DNA of 7,268 nucleotides from an uncultured Tissierellia bacterium (GCA_947278105.1 CAMYOR010000048.1:1-7268); one strand, 5' to 3'; positions 1 through 5,519 are shown, counted from the stretch's first letter. Program-made: numbers and translations. Notes: generated by a model from the sequence alone, not told the origin.

Positions 1-33
1 TCTCGTGGGCTCGGAGATGTGTATAAGAGACAG
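1..33 (+). other. Nextera read-2 transposase adapter (sequencing artefact)
   Basis: These bases match the Illumina Nextera read-2 adapter lacking its first G. Bases 15-33 (AGATGTGTATAAGAGACAG) are the 19-base Tn5 mosaic end used in tagmentation libraries. The adapter sits exactly at the contig edge, and the coding sequence of the neighbouring ATPase begins right after it. It is therefore untrimmed library sequence rather than a genomic Tn5 end, and should be removed. Confidence 0.97.
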
Positions 34-782
34 GTCTTGTTCTCATTCTTCGCCTGATTAAGCCTTTCCGGGCCAATCATTTTTTCTACATACGCATTGG
101 CCGGCTTAAGAAGGATATTTTCTGGACGATCGTATTGAACAAGCCTTCCGGCGTCCAAGATGGCAATCCGGTCCGCCAGAGTTAAGGCCTCGTTCATATC
201 ATGAGTTACAAAGACAACGGTTTTTCCCATCTCCCTTTGAAGATTTTTAATTAAAATTTGAAGGGAATTTCGGGTGATGGGATCCAAGGCTCCATAGGGT
301 TCATCCATAAGGATGATTTCCTGATCTGCAGCTAGAGCTCGGATCACGCCGATTCTTTGCTGCTGACCCCCGGAAAGCTCTGAGGGATAGCGCTCCAAGA
401 AGTCAACCGAAAGATCTACTTTTTTAATCAGATCCTCAGCCAGAGGGCGAAGCTTCGATTCATCCCATTTCAGCAGCCGAGGGACGGTCACGATATTATC
501 AAAAATGGTAAGGTGGGGAAGAAGGCCCACATTTTGAATGACATAGCCGATTTTTCGGCGGAGCTTGACCGGATCCATATCCTTGATATTTTTGCCATGA
601 ATGGTAATTTCTCCGGAACTGGGCTCAATCATTCGGTTAATCATCCGCATAGATGTAGTTTTGCCTGAACCGGAGGTCCCGATTAGACAGACAAACTCAT
701 GGTCTTCAATGGTCAAATCCAGCTTATCAAGGGCAATTTGATTGCCCGGATAAACCTTTGAAACCTGATGAAATTTAATCAT
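34..782 (-). CDS. opuCA: OpuCA/OpuBA-like osmoprotectant ABC transporter ATP-binding protein, C-terminus cut off
   Basis: This is the cytoplasmic ATPase of a quaternary-amine importer (glycine betaine, carnitine or choline). It reads leftward from ATG at 780-782, behind an AAAGGA ribosome binding site, and 249 residues are visible. It starts MIKFHQVSKVYPGNQ. Walker A is GTSGSGKT (residues 35-42), the Q-loop is Q83 in YVIQNVGLLPH, the signature is LSGGQQQRIG (136-145), Walker B is IILMDEP (156-162) with ALDPITR after it, and the switch histidine is H194 in FVTHDMNEA. The RRKIGYVIQ, LLKW and GALDPIT blocks are typical of the OpuCA/OpuBA/ProV group as I know it. Family members usually continue with one or two CBS domains of about 120 residues. 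Here the frame runs into the adapter, so that part is missing because of the contig edge, not mutation. The substrate cannot be told from the ATPase alone. Permease and binding-protein genes would be expected beyond the left edge. Confidence 0.93.
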
Positions 783-852
783 TGGCATCCTTTCTCTCCA
801 TTTTGCTTTTCCAACACAGGAAAGCCGAGAAAGGCTGACCCAATGAAAGATT

Positions 853-882
853 ATTATTAAGCAAGAAATGGAGGTCTGAAAA
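853..882 (-). promoter_or_regulatory. Candidate promoter for the opuCA-like gene
   Basis: On the minus strand TTTTCA (877-882) is followed after 18 bases by AATAAT (853-858), which matches the -10 consensus at five of six positions. Transcription would begin near 846 and leave a leader of about 63 bases. That leader contains a short AGCC/GGCT hairpin (823-836). The -35 match is only four of six, so this is a prediction from sequence alone. Confidence 0.35.
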
Positions 883-954
883 AACGATGGTTTTTCCATA
901 TTGCTGCAACATCTCCAAAAATATTAATTCATGAACATAGATTGTTTACCCATA

Positions 955-1111
955 ATCGTGAAATCCTATTCGATTTTTTTGCTTTGGGGATGCCCCAAAA
1001 GCCCCTTATCCGAAATAGGAAGATAATTACAGTGGGATTTCGCAATCGAAAAAACCCAGGGAAGGAATTAGAGTGGGAATTTTAAAGTCGGCAAAAGCCA
1101 CTGTAAATCCC
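955..1111. other. Cluster of overlapping inverted repeats in the divergent intergenic region
   Basis: The 428 bases between the divergent opuCA-like and CPBP genes (783-1210) hold no convincing gene but much potential secondary structure. GCTTTGGGG/CCCCAAAAGC (981-1002) forms a nine-pair hairpin with a three-base loop and one bulge. TCCTATTCG (964-972) pairs with CGAAATAGGA (1011-1020). Bases 955-967 can instead pair with 1034-1046, with one mismatch and two G-T pairs. TTACAGTGG (1027-1035) is a perfect complement of CCACTGTAA (1098-1106), and GGGATTT (1034-1040) of AAATCCC (1105-1111). Several pairings exclude each other. The main hairpin has no T run after it on either strand, so it is not an ordinary terminator. 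I recognise no known riboswitch family here. It could be a leader RNA, a regulator-binding region, or a decayed repeat. Confidence 0.5.
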
Positions 1112-1150
1112 TCAGTAGGAAAGAGGAAAGCCTATGGAATGGGTAAATAG

Positions 1151-1184
1151 AAATTACGTATTTTTATAAATTACGTATTTTATG
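1151..1184 (+). repeat. Two tandem copies of an AAATTACGTATTT element before the CPBP gene
   Basis: AAATTACGTATTTT occurs at 1151-1164 and again at 1168-1181. The full units are 17 bases long and differ by a single T insertion. Each core is almost palindromic, AAA-N-TACGTA-N-TTT. The pair ends about 17 bases before the ribosome binding site of the CPBP gene. Tandem near-palindromes in this position suggest paired operator sites for a dimeric regulator. They could also supply AT-rich promoter elements (TTACGT at 1154-1159, TATTTT at 1176-1181, 16-base spacing), but that match is weak. Confidence 0.55.
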
Positions 1185-1198
1185 AAGAGAGAATTAAT

Positions 1199-1210
1199 AA
1201 AGGAGCTCCT
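1199..1210 (+). promoter_or_regulatory. Ribosome binding site embedded in a palindrome
   Basis: AAAGGAG (1199-1205) lies five bases before the ATG at 1211 and fixes that start. Bases 1201-1210, AGGAGCTCCT, form a perfect ten-base palindrome, so the ribosome binding site is followed directly by its own complement. With no loop it cannot fold tightly on itself, but it could pair between molecules. It may be chance. Confidence 0.6.
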
Positions 1211-2194
1211 ATGGAAAATCTGGAAGATCGGAAAGTTCAAGAAAATCAGCCTACCCCGGAAAAGCAGGAAGAGGCTGAGCGAAGGAAGGGCCCCGTCAAA
1301 GCCTATCTGAGGGTTTTTGCCCTGACTGCGGCGGGAATGGGTATTCTCTTTTTGTATCAGTTCTTGGGCGAGGCAGGCCTTGCCATTAGAGCCCTTCTGA
1401 AGGGGATGAAGCTGGAAGAAACGATCCATATTTTTAATAATTACATGATCCTGATTGTCCTTATCGGGGATGTCCTTGCCTGTTTTACCGTCTGGAAGCT
1501 TCTTAAGCACATGAAGCTGGATCCATTTAAAGAAGGGGGCTTTCAGAGAAAAATTTCCTGGAAAAGGCTGGTGATTTCTTCCCTTACTGCCCTTTGCGGC
1601 TTTATGGCCGCCAACCTTCTCCTCACCCTACTTCCGATTAGCTTCTACAACAATGCCGGGGGATTTTCCCAGTCTTTTAAGAGGATCCAGGATTTTTCCT
1701 CCGGCCTATCCATCGTTCTCCTTTTCCTGGCCCTTTGTGTCACCGGCCCGGCGACAGAGGAACTCATTTTTCGGGGGCTGCCGGTTTTCGTCGGAAAGAG
1801 GGAGGGGGTCAGGCCCTGGGCCTGTATTGGGATCGGGGCCCTGGTCTTCGGACTCGCCCACTGGATGACCGGAGGGCTGGGGCTGGTTATTTCCGGAACG
1901 ATCCTGGGCCTGATCTTCGGCCTGGTCTATTTTCAGTCCCGCTCCCTCAAAACCAACATGATTGCCCATGGAGTCGTCAATTTTCCGGCCTTTCTGGCGC
2001 TCATTTTCATGCCGGACCAGCTGGCCAATGAACTTCCCGGGTTTTCCCCGGAAGCGCTTAAAATGACAATTCTTCCGATCTTTCTTTACACCGGCTTCAC
2101 GATTTTAGGAATTCGCTGGCTGAAAAAGCATCCGGCCGAGGATCTTCCCTCCCAAAATCCCCCGGACCATGCCGAAGATCTCCCCGGCCTATAA
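1211..2194 (+). CDS. CPBP-family intramembrane glutamic endopeptidase (CAAX protease/bacteriocin-processing type)
   Basis: A 327-residue multi-pass membrane protein of the CPBP (Abi, Rce1-like) family. The three family motifs are present in order: EELIFRG (E183, E184, R188), FGLAH (F213, H217) and HGVVN (H253, N257). These supply the glutamates and histidines of the presumed active site inside the membrane. A charged cytoplasmic N-terminus (residues 1-30, rich in E, K, R, Q) precedes hydrophobic segments at roughly 33-52, 76-97, 118-142, 163-180, 203-217, 222-242, 252-268 and 284-302. The C-terminal tail is proline-rich and acidic and repeats AEDLP (309-313 and 321-325). The start is supported by AAAGGAG five bases upstream. 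Firmicutes CPBP proteins act in prenyl-protein or peptide processing, bacteriocin self-immunity or signalling. The substrate here is unknown, and no bacteriocin precursor is visible nearby. No clear terminator follows, so some read-through into the next gene is possible. Confidence 0.9.
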   Translation: MENLEDRKVQENQPTPEKQEEAERRKGPVKAYLRVFALTAAGMGILFLYQFLGEAGLAIRALLKGMKLEETIHIFNNYMILIVLIGDVLACFTVWKLLKHMKLDPFKEGGFQRKISWKRLVISSLTALCGFMAANLLLTLLPISFYNNAGGFSQSFKRIQDFSSGLSIVLLFLALCVTGPATEELIFRGLPVFVGKREGVRPWACIGIGALVFGLAHWMTGGLGLVISGTILGLIFGLVYFQSRSLKTNMIAHGVVNFPAFLALIFMPDQLANELPGFSPEALKMTILPIFLYTGFTILGIRWLKKHPAEDLPSQNPPDHAEDLPGL

Positions 2195-2200
2195 GAAATG

Positions 2201-2229
2201 TTTAAAAAAAATTCCTTTCGGGGTATATA
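2201..2229 (+). promoter_or_regulatory. Candidate promoter for the UBA-DUF4342 gene
   Basis: TTTAAA (2201-2206) and TATATA (2224-2229) are 17 bases apart, immediately after the CPBP gene. Transcription would start near 2236, on top of the palindrome AAGGCGCCTT (2234-2243), which could be an operator. The -35 is far from consensus, so confidence is modest. The alternative is that the gene is co-transcribed with the CPBP gene. Confidence 0.35.
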
Positions 2230-2235
2230 TTCCAA

Positions 2236-2355
2236 GGCGCCTTTGAAAAGAGCATAAGAAGCGGCCTGCTGTGCGAAAGGCGATGGAAGCTTTCAGCCGG
2301 ACCTTGCAGACCCATCAAAAGATACGGCGGGGGCTCTGCCCCTTAAGGAGGAACT
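2236..2355 (+). promoter_or_regulatory. Structured untranslated leader of the UBA-DUF4342 gene
   Basis: The gap before the start codon contains GAAAG/CTTTC, extended by GCT/AGC (about 2268-2298), and a GC-rich hairpin GGGGC-TCT-GCCCC (2330-2342). The second hairpin ends three bases before the ribosome binding site AAGGAGG (2345-2351), which itself overlaps the palindrome CCTTAAGG (2341-2348). Folding could limit ribosome access. I do not recognise a known riboswitch consensus here. Confidence 0.35.
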
Positions 2356-2919
2356 ATGATCACCCTAGAAGACTTAGAAAAACTAATGGCAGAAACCGGA
2401 GCGGGTTATGAACTCTGTTCGATGGCCCTAAAAATGCAGGACGGGGACTATGACCTTGCCAAGGAAACCGTCTATAAAATCATGAGCGAAAACCACAGTG
2501 AAGGTCAGCCCATGGGAGGACCTTTGGTTGAAGCAGAGTTTGCGGAAAATAAAACGGATGAGGGAGCCGATTCAGAGCCCCTTTCCTTTGATCAGTTTTG
2601 GGAAACCTGTAAGGAGGTTTTATCCAAGGTCAATGCTACGAGCCTGGTTGTCCGCAAAGATGGCCATGTCCTTCTAAACCTATCCATGACGGTCGGCGCC
2701 ATCGGAGTTATCCTGGCCCCGATTGCCTCTCTCTTTGCTTTAGGGGCAGCCTTTCTCACCCAGTATGACGTCGTCATTGTCCTAGAAGATGGACGGGAGA
2801 TCAACATATTAAAGATGGCAAAGGATGAAGCCAATAATATCAAGCGAAGCTGGGAATATTACGTCAATACCCACAATAAAAGCGATGATGAGGATTCCAA
2901 TAAGGCGGAGGAAGAATAG
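2356..2919 (+). CDS. UBA/TS-N-like plus DUF4342 domain protein
   Basis: A 187-residue protein of unknown function with two recognisable parts. Residues 3-45 (LEDLEKLMAETGAG, then DGDYDLAKETVYK) resemble the UBA/TS-N domain at the start of elongation factor Ts, including the TGAG turn and the GD..LA helix. After an acidic linker (46-76), residues 77-150 fit DUF4342: an amphipathic helix (FDQFWETCKEVLSKVNATSLVV), a strand RKDGHVLLNLSMTVG, a glycine/alanine-rich hydrophobic stretch (113-135) and a final strand DVVIVLEDG. The C-terminus (175-187) is strongly acidic. The hydrophobic stretch may enter the membrane, or may simply be a buried core. It lacks the rest of EF-Ts, so it is not a translation factor. 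The start is backed by AAGGAGG four bases upstream. A terminator lies just after the stop. No function is known to me for this combination; a protein-protein or membrane-associated role is only inference. Confidence 0.88.
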   Translation: MITLEDLEKLMAETGAGYELCSMALKMQDGDYDLAKETVYKIMSENHSEGQPMGGPLVEAEFAENKTDEGADSEPLSFDQFWETCKEVLSKVNATSLVVRKDGHVLLNLSMTVGAIGVILAPIASLFALGAAFLTQYDVVIVLEDGREINILKMAKDEANNIKRSWEYYVNTHNKSDDEDSNKAEEE

Positions 2920-2920
2920 G

Positions 2921-2959
2921 CGAAAAAGGCCCTGGTATATTCCAGGGTCTTTTTTTTTT
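2921..2959 (+). terminator. Intrinsic terminator after the UBA-DUF4342 gene
   Basis: GGCCCTGG (2928-2935) pairs with CCAGGGTC (2942-2949) around the loop TATATT, with one G-T pair. The stem can extend through A-T pairs from the A run at 2923-2927 into the T run. Nine T residues follow (2951-2959). The A run on the left side could make it work in both directions. It ends the transcript two bases after the stop codon and insulates the tryptophan operon. Confidence 0.93.
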
Positions 2960-2971
2960 ACCTGAAAGAAT

Positions 2972-3028
2972 CAAGGGCCGAGTGACATTAGACAAGCCTC
3001 AATTTCCAAAAGCTCTTATCCGGCCTTG
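2972..3028. repeat. Widely spaced inverted repeat in the intergenic region
   Basis: CAAGGGCCG (2972-2980) is complementary to CGGCCTTG (3021-3028) with one bulged G, separated by a 40-base loop. T residues occur later (3042-3047) but 13 bases away, so this is not a standard terminator. The rest of 2960-3067 shows nothing gene-like. Confidence 0.4.
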
Positions 3029-3067
3029 GATCAATTCCCAATTTTTTAATAACTGTGAAAAAGGGAC

Positions 3068-3095
3068 TTGACAAATCTCTTTTTGTCTTTATGAT
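3068..3095 (+). promoter_or_regulatory. Promoter of the T-box / trpXYZ operon
   Basis: A perfect -35 TTGACA (3068-3073) and a -10 TATGAT (3090-3095, five of six) are separated by 16 bases. Transcription should begin near 3102, just ahead of T-box Stem I. This is the best vegetative-sigma promoter in the window, as expected for an operon controlled mainly by termination. Confidence 0.85.
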
Positions 3096-3107
3096 TAGCT
3101 TATGTTA

Positions 3108-3372
3108 GATCAAAACCGATAAGGAAGAAGAGTAGTCAGTGATCCTTTCTTATAGAGAGCTTCGGAGGGTGGAATCGGAGCAGAAGGGGGCGGACGAATG
3201 GACTTCCGAGGGCGGAAGGAAATGCAGAAATGCAGAGTATTGTCCGACGGGTGGCCTGGCCGTTATCATCAGGATCGATATGAATGTATCGAAGAGGTGC
3301 ACAGAAATGTGAATTTGGGTGGTACCGCAGAAGTTGTTGCTTTTGTCCCATGGGGGATGAAAGCATTTTTTT
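3108..3372 (+). promoter_or_regulatory. T-box leader, predicted tRNA-Trp responsive
   Basis: A full transcription-antitermination T-box. The base of Stem I is GGAAG (3123-3127) with CTTCC (3203-3207). The specifier loop has AGTA (3131-3134) opposite GAA (3196-3198), closed above by GTC/GAC (3135-3137, 3193-3195). After GAA comes TGG (3199-3201), a tryptophan codon, followed by the usual purine (A3202). The AGAGAG motif is at 3154-3159 and the distal loop GGGTGGAA (3167-3174) is closed by CTTCG/CGGAG. A TCGATA/TATCGA hairpin (about 3275-3292) fits Stem III. The T-box sequence TGGGTGGTACCGC is at 3316-3328. The antiterminator pairs TGGG (3316-3319) with CCCA (3347-3350) and GCAGAAG (3327-3333) with CTTTTGT (3340-3346). 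Uncharged tRNA should bind TGGT in the bulge and block the terminator. Exact leader ends are approximate. Confidence 0.95.
3338..3372 (+). terminator. T-box attenuator terminator
   Basis: TGCTTTTGTCCC (3338-3349) pairs over twelve positions, two of them G-T, with GGGATGAAAGCA (3354-3365) around the loop ATGG. Seven T residues follow (3366-3372). Its left arm is the same sequence that forms the right arm of the antiterminator (3340-3350), so only one of the two can fold at a time. Confidence 0.94.
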
Positions 3373-3409
3373 ATGTTTTCATGCGGACTCTTTCGATACC
3401 GAAAAATCT

Positions 3410-3416
3410 AAGGAGG
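3410..3416 (+). promoter_or_regulatory. Ribosome binding site that fixes the trpX start
   Basis: AAGGAGG lies five bases before the ATG at 3422. The open frame extends upstream to an ATG at 3284, but that would translate the T-box antiterminator and terminator. This site, together with the lipoprotein signal starting at 3422, settles the start. Confidence 0.93.
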
Positions 3417-3421
3417 AAAAA

Positions 3422-4537
3422 ATGAAAAAACAGCTGATGAAATTTGCAGGACTTCTTCTCGCGGGAATTTTCCTTTTGTCCGGATGCCAGAGCGCGTCAG
3501 ATCTGAATAAGGAAAGCACAAAGAAAAGTGAGGAAAGCCACCAGGCACAGGTCAGCCAGGACCAGGGCCAGCAGGAAAAAAACCTGGCCGAGGGAAAGTA
3601 CACGGTGGGAATTTCTCAGTTCGCCCAGCATGAATCCCTGGACAACTGCCGCAACGGCTTTATCAAGGGACTGGCCGATGAGGGCCTGGTCGAGGGGAAA
3701 AATCTAACCATCCTTTATGAAAACTCCAATGCTGAAACCGCCGCCGCAGACCAGATCGCCAAAGACTTTGTGACGAAAAAAGTGGACCTGATTGCCGCCG
3801 TTGCGACCCCTTCGGCCATGTACGCCTTTACGGAAACCGAAGGAAAAGAGATTCCCGTGGTTTATGTGGCGGTCAATGACCCCGTTTTTTCCGGCTTTGC
3901 CCATGAAGATAAGACATCGACCGGAAACATCACCGGAACCTCCGATGCCCTCCCCATTGAAGCGCAGCTTCAGATGATGAGAAAGATTTTACCCGATGCC
4001 AAAAAGTTGGGGATCCTTTATACGACCTCGGAAACCAACTCCGAATCCAATGTGAAAAAATATCAAGCATTGGCTCCGAAGTACGGGTTTGAACTCTACG
4101 CCTCCGGCATTGCCGCCGCTGCGGATATTCCCATGGCGGCCGACGATCTTTTAAACAAGGTGGACTGCATCACAAATATTACGGATAATACCGTCGTTAA
4201 CCAGCTTCCGATGATTCTTCAAAAGGCCCAAGATAAGAAGATTCCGGTTTTCGGATCCGAAATTGAGCAGGTCAAAAAGGGCTGCTTGGCCGCCGAAGGC
4301 ATTGAATACATTGACCTGGGCGAGCTGACCGGAAAGATGGCCGCCCAGATTTTAAAGGGAGAAAAGACGGTGAAGGATCTTCCCTTCCAGGTCATTGACA
4401 AGCCCTACCTTTATATCAATACGGAAGTGGCGAAAAATTTAGGGATTACTTTGGACGGGGAATATGTCAAAACCGCAGAAAAGGTTCTGGATACCATTGA
4501 TGTCGGTGCGAAATCCGAGAGCGAGACAAAGAAATAA
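3422..4537 (+). CDS. trpX: Tryptophan ABC transporter substrate-binding lipoprotein TrpX
   Basis: A 371-residue extracellular binding protein that should capture tryptophan and deliver it to TrpYZ. It has a lipoprotein signal peptide: MKKQ, a hydrophobic core, then lipobox LSGC with lipidated Cys22. A flexible polar linker rich in Q, S and K follows (23-57). The mature domain (60-350) is of the ABC_sub_bind type (PF04392). Family-typical blocks are VGISQFAQHESLD (62-74), AVATPSAMYA (126-135), VAVNDPV (149-155) and NITGTSDALPIE (169-180), then GILYTTSETNS (197-207). The mature protein contains no tryptophan residue at all. The assignment to tryptophan rests on the T-box specifier and on known TrpXYZ transporters of Firmicutes; the fold alone would only say amino-acid or sugar-like ligand. 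It is first in the operon, with a 78-base gap before trpY. Confidence 0.88.
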   Translation: MKKQLMKFAGLLLAGIFLLSGCQSASDLNKESTKKSEESHQAQVSQDQGQQEKNLAEGKYTVGISQFAQHESLDNCRNGFIKGLADEGLVEGKNLTILYENSNAETAAADQIAKDFVTKKVDLIAAVATPSAMYAFTETEGKEIPVVYVAVNDPVFSGFAHEDKTSTGNITGTSDALPIEAQLQMMRKILPDAKKLGILYTTSETNSESNVKKYQALAPKYGFELYASGIAAAADIPMAADDLLNKVDCITNITDNTVVNQLPMILQKAQDKKIPVFGSEIEQVKKGCLAAEGIEYIDLGELTGKMAAQILKGEKTVKDLPFQVIDKPYLYINTEVAKNLGITLDGEYVKTAEKVLDTIDVGAKSESETKK

Positions 4538-4566
4538 TTTCGAAGGAAAAGACGAGAAAAGAAATT

Positions 4567-4602
4567 TTGATCAGCGGGAGATTTTCTTGAGATCAAGTTT
4601 TT
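4567..4602 (+). other. Hairpin between trpX and trpY
   Basis: TTGATC (4567-4572) pairs with GATCAA (4591-4596), with an inner AGA/TCT helix, and is followed by GTTTTT (4597-4602). The stem is short and AT-rich, so it is at best a leaky terminator or an RNA-stability element that could keep the binding protein more abundant than the permease. Confidence 0.4.
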
Positions 4603-4615
4603 AAAGGGGAGAAAA

Positions 4616-5515
4616 ATGAGCATTTTTAGCGGAATTCTGGAACAGGGACTGATTTATTCGGTTCTTGGCCTGGGAATCTATATTTCCTTTATTGTTTTGA
4701 ATATTCCTGACCTAACCGTGGACGGGTCCTTTCCTTTCGGGTCAGCCCTGTCGGCCTGGTTTATCCTCATGGGCTTTCCGCCCCCTCTGGCCCTTTTGGG
4801 CTGTTTTTTGGGCGGGATGATTGCCGGGGCGATCACCGGCATCATCCATGTCCGCTTCCATATCATTGACTTTATCGCTGGGATTATTACGGCAACCGGC
4901 CTCTATACCATCAATCTTTTGGTGGCCGGCAAGGCCAATGTCGCCCTCTTTAACAACCCTTCTATTTTTAATCAGGGCCTCTTCAGCACGATTTTTTCTT
5001 CCTCCGCGGGTCTGTGGAGGACTTCGCTGATCCTTCTGCCCTGGCTCCTTTTGATCAAGGTTCTCTTGGACCTTTTCTTTTCCACCAAAGCCGGATTTCT
5101 CCTCAAGGCTTCGGGGGATAATCCCATGCTGGTCAAGACCATGGGCCGGGACCCCGGCCGGTCTAAGATTTTTGGACTGGCCCTGGCCAACGGACTAGTG
5201 GCCTTATCCGGGGGAATGCTCTGCCAGCAGCAGAGGTTTTTTGAGATCTCTGTCGGAACCGGCTCCATGATGATCGGCCTTGCCTCGGTCGTGATTGGGG
5301 TGAAAATTTTTGAAGGCCTGCCGAAAATGCGGGATACGACAAAGGTCATCATTGGCTCGATTATTTACAAGGCCATCATTGCCATTGCCATTGCCATGGG
5401 TCTTCCCTCACAGATGATGAAGCTGATGACGGCGGGGCTCTTCTTCCTGATCCTCGTGCTTTCTCACACGGGAGGGGTCATCAAAGCGAGGACCTCCGGA
5501 CAGAAAGGAGATTAG
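4616..5515 (+). CDS. trpY: Tryptophan ABC transporter permease TrpY
   Basis: A 299-residue inner-membrane permease of the BPD_transp_2 (branched-chain-amino-acid/ribose type) family, forming the membrane channel of the importer. It has many hydrophobic segments, roughly at residues 10-29, 43-77, 84-106, 134-156, 186-203, 213-232, 244-263 and 269-285. The early motif NIPDLTVDGSFPFG (29-42) and the cytoplasmic loop ASGDNPMLVKTMGRDP (165-180), followed by GLALANGLVALSGG (187-200), match the region that contacts the ATPase in this family. The start is supported by an AAAGGGGAG ribosome binding site five bases upstream. It ends four bases before trpZ, whose ribosome binding site lies inside its last codons, so the two are probably translationally coupled. 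Length is normal and nothing is missing. Confidence 0.9.
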   Translation: MSIFSGILEQGLIYSVLGLGIYISFIVLNIPDLTVDGSFPFGSALSAWFILMGFPPPLALLGCFLGGMIAGAITGIIHVRFHIIDFIAGIITATGLYTINLLVAGKANVALFNNPSIFNQGLFSTIFSSSAGLWRTSLILLPWLLLIKVLLDLFFSTKAGFLLKASGDNPMLVKTMGRDPGRSKIFGLALANGLVALSGGMLCQQQRFFEISVGTGSMMIGLASVVIGVKIFEGLPKMRDTTKVIIGSIIYKAIIAIAIAMGLPSQMMKLMTAGLFFLILVLSHTGGVIKARTSGQKGD

Positions 5516-5519
5516 GCCA

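Noticed and set aside
15..33. A Tn5 mosaic end that could suggest a transposon
   Set aside because: It is part of a full Nextera adapter at the exact contig edge; no transposase or target duplication is present.
887..934. A 15-residue peptide (MVFPYCCNISKNINS) as a leader peptide
   Set aside because: The possible ribosome binding site GGAGGT is 11 bases away, there is no attenuator linked to it, and so short a frame is expected by chance.
981..1002. A strong hairpin as an intrinsic terminator
   Set aside because: There is no T run on the 3' side on either strand; the T run at 974-980 precedes the stem on the plus strand.
1134..1169. An 11-residue peptide (MEWVNRNYVFL) with a purine-rich upstream site
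   Set aside because: It overlaps the tandem repeat and has no conserved feature that would separate it from chance.
1154..1510. A 118-codon open frame on the minus strand
   Set aside because: It lies opposite the CPBP gene, has no family resemblance or good ribosome binding site, and ends in the intergenic repeats. It is a shadow frame.
3284..3421. A 46-residue N-terminal extension of trpX starting at 3284
   Set aside because: It would translate the T-box antiterminator and terminator, and would bury the lipoprotein signal peptide. The ATG at 3422 has a strong ribosome binding site.
4972..5352. A 126-codon open frame on the minus strand inside trpY
   Set aside because: It is antisense to a clearly conserved permease gene, with no sign of a real protein.
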